In this document: positions 28,479 to 38,010 of the stretch, piece by piece | Numbering within the stretch: the stretch's first letter is position 1 | How the letters are laid out: the number at the start of each line of letters is the position of its first letter | NCBI RefSeq assembly: GCF_001636545.1 | Contig: NZ_JFHK01000002.1 | Location: 247,908 to 311,907 of the forward strand | DNA from: Kosmotoga arenicorallina S304 | GTDB lineage: Bacteria; Thermotogota; Thermotogae; Petrotogales; Kosmotogaceae | Length of the DNA stretch: 64,000 bases | Reading direction: 5' to 3' | The notes under the pieces: generated by a model | The model's database searches: none | Told to the model about the DNA's origin: nothing | What the model saw: only the letters and a program-made list of their open reading frames with translations | Position numbers and translations under genes: made by a program

Positions 28479-29615
28479 ATGACAGGAAAGGCTATTGCCG
28501 TCTGGTCTGTTATTGTGCTATCAGCAATTGCGATTTTATTTGGTGCATGGAAAGATCTGGAGAGGGAAAAATTCTTTAGCGGCAGTGTAATAAGTAACGG
28601 AGATTTTAGCTCTGAAATAGTGAATGATCAGGAAAACAATCCGGGTGAATGGTTTATATGGGAAGCCGGGAAATACGGAATCAGCGGCGCGACAGTTGCC
28701 GATTATGGCGTCTCGAATGGTACAGCATTTGTTGATGTAGCAAACGCTGGTCCTGAGTCCTGGCATATTCAATTCAATCAATGGGTAGAACTTGAAAATG
28801 AACAGGCTTACCTCATTACATTCAAAGCGAAGGCCAATACTGAGAAATCCATTAATGTCAAGATATTGCAAACACATGAGCCATGGACGAATTACTTTGC
28901 TGAAACCGTTCAGTTAAACGAAGAATGGCAAACCTTTGAATTTTATTACTTGCACTCAAGAACCTCTGATAAAGTGGTGACCTTTGGTTTTGAATTGGGG
29001 AAAGATCCTGCTGCAACTGTCTATTTCAAGGATATTGTTGTCAAACCCGTTGATAAGTCACTGCTGCCGCCAAAAGAAGAAGTTGCTGACGAAGGAGAGA
29101 CAATTGATTATTACTTTGATGAAGAAGAGCCCGGAAATTTGATCAACAATGGGGATTTCAGCGCTGGAATAGTTAACGATCAAGGTAGCATGCCCTTTGA
29201 ATGGTGGATCTGGCAGGCTGGAGATTACAACATCAGTGGTGCTAAAGTTTCTGAATATGGCGTAAAAGATGGAGCTGCATATCTCGTACTTGCAGACACC
29301 GGAACAGATTCATGGCATATTCAGTTCGATCAATGGATTAATATGAAGCAGGGAAATACATACAAAATCACCTTGAAGGCAAAAGCAGATACACCAAGAG
29401 CGATAAATCTAAAATTAGTGCAAACCGGTGCGCCTTACGGTATGTTTTTCAGCGAAACATTGAATCTGGAGACTGAATGGCAGGTTTTTGAATTTGAATA
29501 CACGCATCCAGACGATGGTGATCCGATAGTGAACTTCAGCATAGAACTCGGTGCAGGAGCTCCTACAACAGTATATTTTGACGATGTGGCGGTAGAACCC
29601 ATCACATCTGAATAA
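28479..29615 (+). CDS. Membrane-anchored tandem CBM4_9-like carbohydrate-binding protein
   Basis: 378 residues. One N-terminal membrane helix (AVWSVIVLSAIAILFGAW) is followed by two ~160-residue repeats starting ISNGDFSSEIVND and INNGDFSAGIVND, each with the ESWHIQF/DSWHIQF core of CenC-like CBM4_9 modules. No catalytic domain is present. CBM4 modules commonly bind beta-glucans; in Thermotoga laminarinases they are fused to GH16, whereas here they are separate and anchored. Likely a surface glucan-capture protein for the downstream transporters. Followed by a terminator. Confidence 0.82.
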   Translation: MTGKAIAVWSVIVLSAIAILFGAWKDLEREKFFSGSVISNGDFSSEIVNDQENNPGEWFIWEAGKYGISGATVADYGVSNGTAFVDVANAGPESWHIQFNQWVELENEQAYLITFKAKANTEKSINVKILQTHEPWTNYFAETVQLNEEWQTFEFYYLHSRTSDKVVTFGFELGKDPAATVYFKDIVVKPVDKSLLPPKEEVADEGETIDYYFDEEEPGNLINNGDFSAGIVNDQGSMPFEWWIWQAGDYNISGAKVSEYGVKDGAAYLVLADTGTDSWHIQFDQWINMKQGNTYKITLKAKADTPRAINLKLVQTGAPYGMFFSETLNLETEWQVFEFEYTHPDDGDPIVNFSIELGAGAPTTVYFDDVAVEPITSE

Positions 29616-29628
29616 ATTCATGCATTCC

Positions 29629-29665
29629 GGTGGGCAGTTAAATGCCCACCATTTTTGGTTTTTTG
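29629..29665 (+). terminator. Intrinsic terminator after the CBM gene
   Basis: GGTGGGCA / TGCCCACC stem with a 6-base loop, followed by T-rich sequence. It separates the CBM gene from the transporter genes. Confidence 0.85.
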
Positions 29666-29734
29666 TGAAACAAATTGTAACTTACCCTGAAAATGTTTCA
29701 AAAAGGCCTTACCAGAAATTGGAGGTGTATTCTC

Positions 29735-31120
29735 ATGAAAAAAGTTAGATTTTGGCTTTCGTTAATTCTGATGATTATTCTTGCGGCGTCTCTTTTTGCT
29801 GTGAAAATAACCGTTTCCGTATGGAGCTGGGATGTCGATAATTACAAAAAGCTCGCTGAGGAATTCAACAAGTATTATCCAGACATCGAAGTTGTTATCA
29901 TCGCAAACGAACCAGATGTAAATGGCTTCCTTACCGCAAAAGTTGCAGCAAGGCAACCTCTTCCAGATGTCGTTGCTCAATCATGGGAACCTCTTTCATA
30001 CCCGGTGTCACAGGGTTGGGTTTACCCACTGAATGAATTCCTGAAAGACGACCCATACTATGATTATGTTCCAGACAGCGTGAAAAACGCTTTTAAGTAC
30101 AACGACAAAGTATACGCTCTGGGAGAAAGATTGCACTTTGAAGCAATAGTTTTGAATCTTGATTTACTCAAAAAGCTTAATTTGCCTACTCCTGGATATG
30201 ACTGGACGGTTAATGAATTCAAGAACTATTTGCGCCGGGCCACTACCAGGGAGTATTCAGGCATAAACCAGCTCTGGGAATTTGATACGTTCATGAGCGC
30301 AGTATTGAGTGATAAAACAACATTCTGGAGTTTTGATCCCGAAAAAAGGGAGTTTGACCTCGTAGATGGCGGGTGGATTCCGGCCATAACATTACAGAAA
30401 GAACTCAAATCGATACCCGGTCTTGTATCAGATGACCTTATAAATGAAGAACTCAGAAACCAGGGACAACTTGACGATTATCAGAAAAAATTCGGGCAGG
30501 ACGCCGATGCATTCAGAGAGTCAAAGGTTTTAGCTGGATTTGAAGCAACATACGATTGGAGCTGGGTAAGGACTTTACCATGGGATTTTGACTATTATCC
30601 CTTGCCACATGACCCTCAAATAGGTATGAGGATACCCGTGCACATCAATTACACCTTCGTCACGGCTACAACGAAATATCCAAAGGAAGCCTTCTTATTC
30701 GCAAGGTTCCTTACATATGATCCGAGAGGAGTTATTGCCAGGCTCAATCTGTATAATACAGAAGAAAATGGAAGACTTATCGATTGGTTTGTGCCTGCTA
30801 CAATGCATCCCGATGTACTGTCACATTTTGAAGAAATGAAAATACCAGCAGGCATAAAATATATGCTCAACAATCTCGATAAAACTGTCAGAATTGATAT
30901 GTGGAAAACCGTTCCCGGTTGGTTCGAAATCATCTGGGATATAATATTCCCTGTTAATGAAAGGATAAGAAGTGGTCAGGTACAACCGCAGGCGGTTGCT
31001 GCTGAAACCCAGGAAAAGGCTAACCTCCTGTTAAAGGAGAAATGGAGTGTATTTGAAGCAAAACTCGCAAAAGCTGAAAAGAATTTCCAGAAAATAAGAA
31101 AACAAATCGAAGGTAAGTAG
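29735..31120 (+). CDS. ABC transporter solute-binding protein (family 1, sugar)
   Basis: 461 residues. The signal peptide (LSLILMIILAASLFAV) is followed by a family-1 sugar-binding fold (ITVSVWSWDVDNYKKLAEEFN, later PDVVAQSWEPL). The C-terminal ~60 residues are a charged helix. ATG 29735 has SD GGAGGTG. It lies first in the transporter run, with an upstream operator-like motif at 29666-29681 and a hairpin after it. The substrate is probably a beta-gluco-oligosaccharide, judged from GH16, GH3 and phosphorylase downstream. Confidence 0.88.
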   Translation: MKKVRFWLSLILMIILAASLFAVKITVSVWSWDVDNYKKLAEEFNKYYPDIEVVIIANEPDVNGFLTAKVAARQPLPDVVAQSWEPLSYPVSQGWVYPLNEFLKDDPYYDYVPDSVKNAFKYNDKVYALGERLHFEAIVLNLDLLKKLNLPTPGYDWTVNEFKNYLRRATTREYSGINQLWEFDTFMSAVLSDKTTFWSFDPEKREFDLVDGGWIPAITLQKELKSIPGLVSDDLINEELRNQGQLDDYQKKFGQDADAFRESKVLAGFEATYDWSWVRTLPWDFDYYPLPHDPQIGMRIPVHINYTFVTATTKYPKEAFLFARFLTYDPRGVIARLNLYNTEENGRLIDWFVPATMHPDVLSHFEEMKIPAGIKYMLNNLDKTVRIDMWKTVPGWFEIIWDIIFPVNERIRSGQVQPQAVAAETQEKANLLLKEKWSVFEAKLAKAEKNFQKIRKQIEGK

Positions 31121-31130
31121 CCTTAATGCA

Positions 31131-31173
31131 GACCTGCAAGCCATAATAAGAATAATGGTTTGCAGGTCGCTTT
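31131..31173 (+). terminator. Intercistronic hairpin (partial terminator or stabiliser)
   Basis: GACCTGCAAGCCAT (31131-31144) pairs with ATGGTTTGCAGGTC (31155-31168), followed by a short T-rich GCTTTTACTT. The weak T-run suggests partial termination, a common way to make more binding protein than permease. Confidence 0.65.
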
Positions 31174-31207
31174 TACTTCAAAACAACTTCATTGGAGGTC
31201 ATACAGA

Positions 31208-34189
31208 GTGCAAAGGCTACTTTTAAAGACAATAATCGCTACCGCAATTATTTTGCTCATGGTCTTGCTGGTATATGCCATTGGTAAGATTGAATACTCT
31301 AAGTACCAGCAAAGTATTTTAAAGAAAACATCGGATTCCGAACTCCTGAGCCCTGAAGAAATCAAATTGTATTTTGAAGGTCTGCAGAGTTCTTTTGATG
31401 GCGTAATCGTTGATTCCAAAAAAGTTTTAAAGATAAACAAAACAATTGAAAGCGATGAAGAAACTTCCGTTGACTTTGAACTGGAAAGTAGTGGGGATTT
31501 CTTCATTATTTGCCGTGTTGCTTATCCTGAAAAAACCACCACCAATGGATTTCTGGAATTAACGGTAAATGGAGAAGTTTTCTACCAGATCATTATCGAT
31601 ACGTTTACATATTACGATTACACTGCAATAGCCTTTGATAGGTATGGAAACGAAATTGTACCAGAACAATACATATATTCCGACCCGATTTACAGCTATT
31701 TCAAAGATGCTAAAAGGGTTTCTGGAAAGCCTGTCTTGTTTTCCTTTAAAGCTGGAAAAAATAACCTTCTGATAAAAAACCTCAGAAGCAGGATTGAGAT
31801 AGAAGAGATTTATCTGTTACCTTCAACACTTTTACAAGATGTCCCCGAGTATGAAGATTATTTGAGAAAAAATGGATTTAGCACTGAGCAGGGAAATGGA
31901 TCTGAAAATATCTTAAAGGAAGCAGAAAATTTACTGGGAAAATCAGATTTTTTTATTTCAATAAACAATCTCCAGATACCGGTCATAACACCATACGAAG
32001 TATTGAAGAAAAAAATAAACGTCGTTGACCAGAATACCTTCAAGTATTCAGGACAAAAGATTACCTGGGTTATCGACGTCGATAAGCCGGGATTTTATAA
32101 AGTAGGGTTGAGGTACCAGCAGAACCTTAACCGCGGTGTTCCGGTCTTCAGAAGAATTTATGTAAACGGCAAAGTCCCCTTCTCTGAGGTAAGCGAATAT
32201 CCCTTTGAATATACGGAATACGCTTGGAAAGACAAAATTATCTCTGATGAATCGGGTACACCATATTATTTCTACCTGAAGAAAGGAATAAACTACATTT
32301 CCCTTGAAGTAACAACAGGAATTTATGAAAACACCATAACCTTCTTGCAGGATAGTGTAAGAAAGATTCAGAATATCGCTCTGGACATTCGAAAGCTAAT
32401 AGGGGTAAATTTAGATGAAAACAGAACCTGGAATATAGAAAAATACATGCCAAATGTTATTGAAGAATTAGAGACCATTTCCAGTGAGTTAAAAGCCCAA
32501 CACCAGCAACTCATTGATGTGGTTGGCAAAAAAGGGCTGGCTTCCATTTCTGAAATGCTTGTAGTCGCCGACCTTATCGACAAAATCTTGAAGAATTCAA
32601 ACAGGTTGCCCTTTTATCTAGATGAACTTAGTGAAGGCTCTGCTTCAGCTGTTCAAAGGCTTTCTGAACTCTCCATGAGATTGAAAGAACAGCCCCTGGG
32701 GCTTGATAAGCTCTATGTTTTCCAGGGAGAGATGGAATACTCGTTCAAATCCACTTCGATGTTTTTCATTTCTGCTTATGAAGAAATTCAGAAACTGTGG
32801 CTTTCACTTTTGAACAAGAACGAGGCTTATTCAATATACGAAGAATCAGCAGAACAAAATTTAAGAATTTGGGTGAATAGACCCGTTCAATATGTAGAAA
32901 CTCTTCAATACCTTATCGATACAGATTTCACCCCTAAGACCGGGATAGATGTAACGCTTTCTGTTATGCAAAATGAACAGAGGTTAATTCTTGCGAGCTC
33001 TTCCGGACGCACCCCCGACGCCGCATTGGGAATAAGTAGCTGGTTGCCTTTTGAATTAGCCATTAGAAGTGCCTTATATCCTCTTTCTAACTTTGAAGAT
33101 TTCTTCGATTTTGCATCTGAAAACATAAATATCGAGACTTTACTCCCGATGGTTGTGGAAGACAAAGTTTATGGCATTACTGAAACCCAGAATTTTTATG
33201 TGCTTTTCTACAGAAAAGATATTCTTGAAAAGCTCAACGTTCCCATTCCAGATAGCTGGGATGATGTAAAGAAAATATTGCCTGAGCTGCAAAGGCGGGG
33301 CTTGAATTTTTATATTCCAATGTGCGAACAGACAATTAAATACTTCAACACAACCGCTCCCTTTTTCTTTCAGAACGATGCAAGGCTTTATTCAAAAGAT
33401 GGTATAAAGACAGCCTTGAATGAAGATAATTCAATCAAGGCTTTTGAGCTTATGACAGAGCTCTTTTCCATATACGGTCTTCCCGAGCAGGTTGCAAATT
33501 TCTATAATGCCTTTAGATATGGAAGAATACCTATTGGAGTAGGTGATTTCGGCTTATATGTAGCGCTTTCAAATGCTGCTGACGAAATATACGGTTTATG
33601 GGATATTGCGCCTTCTCCCGGCGTTGTTTCAGCCGATGGAAAAGTGGAAAGATATCAGGTGGCCAGCGATAGAACGGCAATTATTTTCAAAAATGCCAAG
33701 AACAAAGACAAAGCATGGGTATTTCTCAAATGGTGGCTTTCAAAGGAAACCCAGCTAAAGTTCGCTAGAACTTTGATTACCCGATATGGGCCTGCTTACA
33801 TGTGGAACACAGCAAATATCCAGGCTTTTAAGGAACTTGAATTCTTTGAAGAATATCATAAGAGGGCCATTCTGGAACAATGGAAGTGGATAAGGGAAGT
33901 TCAGAGGCATCCAGGCGGGTATATGGTCGAAAGGGAAGTCAGCAATGTCTGGAATAGAGTGGTCATTGAAGGATATCCTTTGCGCCCTTCAATTGACAGA
34001 TCGGTGATTATAGTCAACAGGGAACTCGAAAGGAAGTTGACTGAGTTCGGCTATCTGCAAGATGGCATAAAGGTAAAAGATTACATTATGTATGACACGA
34101 TGGAAGAATTCTTGATCGAAAATCTGGGTAACGATGCTTATGAATACCTGATGAAAGCCAGAAAATTAAGAGGTGAAATAGATGACTAA
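31208..34189 (+). CDS. Giant anchored solute-binding protein with jelly-roll-like N-terminal modules
   Basis: 993 residues, about twice the usual size. GTG 31208 has SD GGAGGTC. Order: N-terminal membrane anchor ([18 protein letters not shown]); two beta-rich modules resembling carbohydrate-binding jelly rolls (residues ~50-220 and ~240-400); a helical linker (~410-555); then a family-1 solute-binding domain (~560-960, [20 protein letters not shown] and [11 protein letters not shown]). The fusion probably combines glycan docking with delivery to the adjacent permeases. The gene end overlaps permease 1 by eight bases. Confidence 0.8.
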   Translation: MQRLLLKTIIATAIILLMVLLVYAIGKIEYSKYQQSILKKTSDSELLSPEEIKLYFEGLQSSFDGVIVDSKKVLKINKTIESDEETSVDFELESSGDFFIICRVAYPEKTTTNGFLELTVNGEVFYQIIIDTFTYYDYTAIAFDRYGNEIVPEQYIYSDPIYSYFKDAKRVSGKPVLFSFKAGKNNLLIKNLRSRIEIEEIYLLPSTLLQDVPEYEDYLRKNGFSTEQGNGSENILKEAENLLGKSDFFISINNLQIPVITPYEVLKKKINVVDQNTFKYSGQKITWVIDVDKPGFYKVGLRYQQNLNRGVPVFRRIYVNGKVPFSEVSEYPFEYTEYAWKDKIISDESGTPYYFYLKKGINYISLEVTTGIYENTITFLQDSVRKIQNIALDIRKLIGVNLDENRTWNIEKYMPNVIEELETISSELKAQHQQLIDVVGKKGLASISEMLVVADLIDKILKNSNRLPFYLDELSEGSASAVQRLSELSMRLKEQPLGLDKLYVFQGEMEYSFKSTSMFFISAYEEIQKLWLSLLNKNEAYSIYEESAEQNLRIWVNRPVQYVETLQYLIDTDFTPKTGIDVTLSVMQNEQRLILASSSGRTPDAALGISSWLPFELAIRSALYPLSNFEDFFDFASENINIETLLPMVVEDKVYGITETQNFYVLFYRKDILEKLNVPIPDSWDDVKKILPELQRRGLNFYIPMCEQTIKYFNTTAPFFFQNDARLYSKDGIKTALNEDNSIKAFELMTELFSIYGLPEQVANFYNAFRYGRIPIGVGDFGLYVALSNAADEIYGLWDIAPSPGVVSADGKVERYQVASDRTAIIFKNAKNKDKAWVFLKWWLSKETQLKFARTLITRYGPAYMWNTANIQAFKELEFFEEYHKRAILEQWKWIREVQRHPGGYMVEREVSNVWNRVVIEGYPLRPSIDRSVIIVNRELERKLTEFGYLQDGIKVKDYIMYDTMEEFLIENLGNDAYEYLMKARKLRGEIDD

Positions 34190-35069
34190 GAAAGTAAGGA
34201 AGTATAATCACTGGTTTCTGATTTCGCCATACCTGATACTGTTCACTATATTCATCGTGCTTCCGGTGGTTATATCGATATACTTATCTTTCACTTATTT
34301 CAATGCCATTGAAAAGCCAAGCTGGATAGGGATCCAAAACTATATTACCCTCATGACACGAGATGAAATTTTTATGCAAAAGGTTCTTCCGAATACTATT
34401 AAATACTCTCTAATTGTTGGTGTTGGCGGATATTTGCTTTCATTTACCCTTGCGTGGCTGATAGCACAGCTCACGCCAATTCCCAGAACTATATTTGCAC
34501 TCATAATTTATTCTCCATCGCTTACTGCAGGGATTACAATGACTGTTGTGTGGCGGGTTCTGTTTAATGGTGATCAGCAAGGGTATTTGAATGCGCTGCT
34601 TTTGAAATATGGCTTCATAGACAAAGCCATACAGTGGCTGCAATCTCCAGAATATCTTATGGATATCATGATTGTTGTTTCGTTGTGGAGCAGTATGGGC
34701 ATTGGTTTTCTGGCTATGCTGGCGGGCATTTTGAATGTTGACGAAAGCCTTTATGAAGCAGCTTACATCGATGGCATACGCACAAGACTTCAGGAAGTGA
34801 TATACATAACCATTCCGGCGATGAAACCTCAAATGTTGTTCGGTGCAGTTATGTCAATTGTCAATACCTTTACAACTGCAGGAATAGGAGTTGCTTTATC
34901 GGGTTCAAATCCCACTCCCCAATATGCTGGCCAGCTTATGGTTAATCACATAGAAGATTATGGCTTTTACAGATATGAAATGGGCTATGCAGCAGCTCTC
35001 TCCGTGGTATTGCTGTTGATAATCTGGTTCTTCTCGCGTGTAGCATGGCGATTATTTGGCGAAAGATAA
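34182..35069 (+). CDS. ABC sugar permease (MalF/UgpA type), pair 1
   Basis: 295 residues, six predicted membrane helices. The cytoplasmic EAA loop reads [20 protein letters not shown], the ATPase docking site. It overlaps the giant binding protein gene and is followed 14 bases later by its MalG-type partner. Substrate inferred as beta-glucan oligosaccharide. Confidence 0.9.
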   Translation: MTKKVRKYNHWFLISPYLILFTIFIVLPVVISIYLSFTYFNAIEKPSWIGIQNYITLMTRDEIFMQKVLPNTIKYSLIVGVGGYLLSFTLAWLIAQLTPIPRTIFALIIYSPSLTAGITMTVVWRVLFNGDQQGYLNALLLKYGFIDKAIQWLQSPEYLMDIMIVVSLWSSMGIGFLAMLAGILNVDESLYEAAYIDGIRTRLQEVIYITIPAMKPQMLFGAVMSIVNTFTTAGIGVALSGSNPTPQYAGQLMVNHIEDYGFYRYEMGYAAALSVVLLLIIWFFSRVAWRLFGER

Positions 35070-35083
35070 AATGAGGTGGTATT

Positions 35084-35956
35084 ATGGCGAGATTTTCAAC
35101 TAAAACAAATCCCAAATATTTTCATAGAAGCCAATTGAAGTTTTACTTCATATTAATCCCGATTTCCGCGTTCATGATACTTCCAATTTTATTCATCTTT
35201 TCTCAAGCCTTTAAACCTCTTGACGAGCTGTTCTTATATCCTCCTCGCTTTTTCGTCAAAAGACCTACATTGTTCAATTTCTTTCAGCTATTTAATGCAG
35301 CGAGAGGCTCAAACATACCCATAAGCAGATATTTCATGAATAGCATTCTGACGGCCTTTTTTTCCGTTATTCTAACCATATTGATCTCTGTGTTCGCTGG
35401 TTATGTGCTTTCCAAGAAGAAGTTCAAATCGAAAAATCTGCTCTTTACAGTAAACAACCTCGCTCTGATGTTTGTCCCGATAGCGGTAATAATTCCAAGG
35501 TATATAATTGTTCAATCCCTTGGTTTAATAGATACTTTTATAATCAACATCCTTTCTCTTCTTGTTATGCCTGTTGGAGTTTTTCTGGTCAAACAATTTA
35601 TAGATCAGATACCGGACTCATTGCTTGAGGCAGCTTTTGTTGATGGGGCAAATGATTTGCAGATAATATTCAAAATATTGGTTCCTCTTTTGAAGCCGGC
35701 TATCTCTACCGTTGGAATACTTGCTTTCCAGATAGCATGGAACAGTTCCGAAGCATCTGTTTATTACATAAACAATGAAAATTTAAGGACCTTTGCTTTT
35801 TATGCATCAAATCTAACCCAGGTAGCTGGTAACACAATCGCAGGCCAGGGAATTGCAGCAGCTGCTGGTTTGATAATGTTCATACCAAATCTTGTGTTGT
35901 TTATAATCATGCAATCAAGAGTTATGAACACAATGGCTAATAGTGGCTTGAAATAA
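35084..35956 (+). CDS. ABC sugar permease (MalG/UgpE type), pair 1
   Basis: 290 residues, six predicted helices. The EAA loop is [20 protein letters not shown]. An N-terminal basic segment ([12 protein letters not shown]) precedes the first helix. Partner of the preceding MalF-type permease; no ATPase gene is adjacent. Confidence 0.9.
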   Translation: MARFSTKTNPKYFHRSQLKFYFILIPISAFMILPILFIFSQAFKPLDELFLYPPRFFVKRPTLFNFFQLFNAARGSNIPISRYFMNSILTAFFSVILTILISVFAGYVLSKKKFKSKNLLFTVNNLALMFVPIAVIIPRYIIVQSLGLIDTFIINILSLLVMPVGVFLVKQFIDQIPDSLLEAAFVDGANDLQIIFKILVPLLKPAISTVGILAFQIAWNSSEASVYYINNENLRTFAFYASNLTQVAGNTIAGQGIAAAAGLIMFIPNLVLFIIMQSRVMNTMANSGLK

Positions 35957-35997
35957 TCAGCAAGCCATCTGAATTTGAAAGAGAGGGCGATAAAAGA

Positions 35998-38010
35998 GTG
36001 AGAGGTTCATCCAGAATGATACGTTTTATAACTGTGATCGCAATACTTGTTTGTTCACTATCCCTTTTCGGGTGGAACAGCACATATTTGACATACACTC
36101 TCACCGGTAACAGCAAGTGGAAAGTTACACAGGATGCTTATGTTGTCAGCGAAGTTCTTTTTGCTGATTATGATTTGTACTATCCGGAAGACATTTTTAT
36201 AAAGGACGGCAAAATGTACATTGCAGATTCAGGTAACGCGCGTATAGTCGTGTTTGATCTGGAAACAAGAGAAATAGAAACTATTGGTGATTTCAGTCTC
36301 TGGATGCCAACAGGTGTTTTTGTATCAGACAGGTTTATATATGTCGCTGACCCCGGCACTTCCGAAGTGGTCGTATTTGACAAAAAAGGAAAAGAAATCT
36401 CTCGTATTGGAAGGCCAAAGAACATTTTGTTCGGTGAATATGGAAACTTCATTCCCAGAAAATTAGTTGTAGACAAACGCGGAAATTTGTACATAGTGAG
36501 CGAAGGGTCATCAGAAGGAATTATTCAACTCGATATAAACGGGGAGTTTTTAGGGTATTTTGGAGCAAATAGAGTCTGGATTGGTTTTTTAGATAAGTTT
36601 ATAGACCTGTTTTACACTGAGGAACAGAAATCGGTATTTTTAAGCAGAATACCCAAACCCTTCACGAACATAGCAATAGATGATAGAGGTTTGATCTATA
36701 CCTTAACGCAGAACGAAAACGGGAATGCAATAAAGAAACACAACACACTCGGAAACAACATTCTTTCAAAGTCAAAGTCCAATCAGATGGTAGACGAACC
36801 GAATTTTACCGACATTACAATCACTGGTGATGGGCGGATATTAGCTCTAACTGAAACGGGATTGATTTATGAATACGATCCCGAAGGGAATCTTATTTTT
36901 TCCTTTGGAGGCCGTGCGATTTCCACAGAGAGATTTGGCTTGTTTTCTGTTGCCTCGGGAATAGCATGTGATGAAGAAGGCAAAATCTACGTTTTAGATA
37001 AAGAAAGAGGACTCGTTCATGTTTTCAATCCAACAGAGTACACGAACATACTTCATGAAGCATTGAACCTGTATATTAACGGAAAGTACCTGGAGAGCAA
37101 AGAAACCTGGCAAAAAGTTATGACCTACGATGGTTACCTTCGAATAGCGCATTACGGCCTCGGGAAGGCTTACTTTCAATCAGGTGAGTTTGAAAAAGCA
37201 GCTGTTCATTTCAAAGAGGCTTACGCAAAAGCTGAATATTCTGATGCTTACTGGGAGCTCAGAAATGCCTTTATTCAAAAACATATGGGGTTGTTTCTTC
37301 TTGTATTTGTAATAGTATTTTTCCTGTTTACCGTACTGAGCAGAATGAGAAGCAAAAAATCGAATGCCTTTCGTATTTCAATAAAGTCAAGGCTTGTAAG
37401 AGATGTTTTATATGTGAAAAACATGCTCAGACATCCTCTTGATACGTTTTATTACTTAAAGAGTGGGGATCATGGATCTGTTTTATCTGCGACTATACTG
37501 TATTTAATCTTTTTTATCGTGGTTTTATTGGATTATTTTGGAAGAAGTTTCATTTTCAACTTGAACGTATCAGATAGAAGCGTGGCTTTTGTACTGCTAA
37601 CAACTTCTGGAATTACTGTCTTGTGGGTTTTTTCTAACTGGCTTTTAAGCTCTATAAACGATGGCATGGGTACCTTGAAAGACGTATACATTTTTACATC
37701 ATACTCCTTCGCTCCATATATACTCTTTCAACCTCTTGTGATAATGCTAACGTATATCCTCACTTACAATGAGGAATTTTTGGTTGACTTCATTTCCTTT
37801 ATCAACATAGGGTGGAGCTTTGTAATGCTCTTCACAGGGGTAAAGGAGGTTCACGATTACGATATCAAGGGTACAGTAAAAAACTTCCTCCTCACCTTAG
37901 GTTGGATCTTTGTAATGATACTTGTTATCTCAATAGTTTACATGCTCTGGGACCAATTAATAGATACGGTATACAGTATCATTCAGGAGGTGCTCTATCG
38001 TGCTCGCTAA
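35998..38010 (+). CDS. NHL beta-propeller / TPR / Yip1-like membrane protein
   Basis: 670 residues. The signal sequence ends near SLSLFGW, followed by about six NHL-type blades (IADSGNARIVVFD, VADPGTSEVVVFD, and so on; residues ~60-345), two TPR-like helices (~350-420), a membrane helix (LFLLVFVIVFFLFTVL), then a multi-helix C-terminal Yip1-like region (~480-665). GTG 35998 is used; ATG 36016 is also possible. It sits inside the sugar-transport operon, suggesting a sensor or scaffold for glycan handling. Function unknown. Confidence 0.72.
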   Translation: MRGSSRMIRFITVIAILVCSLSLFGWNSTYLTYTLTGNSKWKVTQDAYVVSEVLFADYDLYYPEDIFIKDGKMYIADSGNARIVVFDLETREIETIGDFSLWMPTGVFVSDRFIYVADPGTSEVVVFDKKGKEISRIGRPKNILFGEYGNFIPRKLVVDKRGNLYIVSEGSSEGIIQLDINGEFLGYFGANRVWIGFLDKFIDLFYTEEQKSVFLSRIPKPFTNIAIDDRGLIYTLTQNENGNAIKKHNTLGNNILSKSKSNQMVDEPNFTDITITGDGRILALTETGLIYEYDPEGNLIFSFGGRAISTERFGLFSVASGIACDEEGKIYVLDKERGLVHVFNPTEYTNILHEALNLYINGKYLESKETWQKVMTYDGYLRIAHYGLGKAYFQSGEFEKAAVHFKEAYAKAEYSDAYWELRNAFIQKHMGLFLLVFVIVFFLFTVLSRMRSKKSNAFRISIKSRLVRDVLYVKNMLRHPLDTFYYLKSGDHGSVLSATILYLIFFIVVLLDYFGRSFIFNLNVSDRSVAFVLLTTSGITVLWVFSNWLLSSINDGMGTLKDVYIFTSYSFAPYILFQPLVIMLTYILTYNEEFLVDFISFINIGWSFVMLFTGVKEVHDYDIKGTVKNFLLTLGWIFVMILVISIVYMLWDQLIDTVYSIIQEVLYRAR

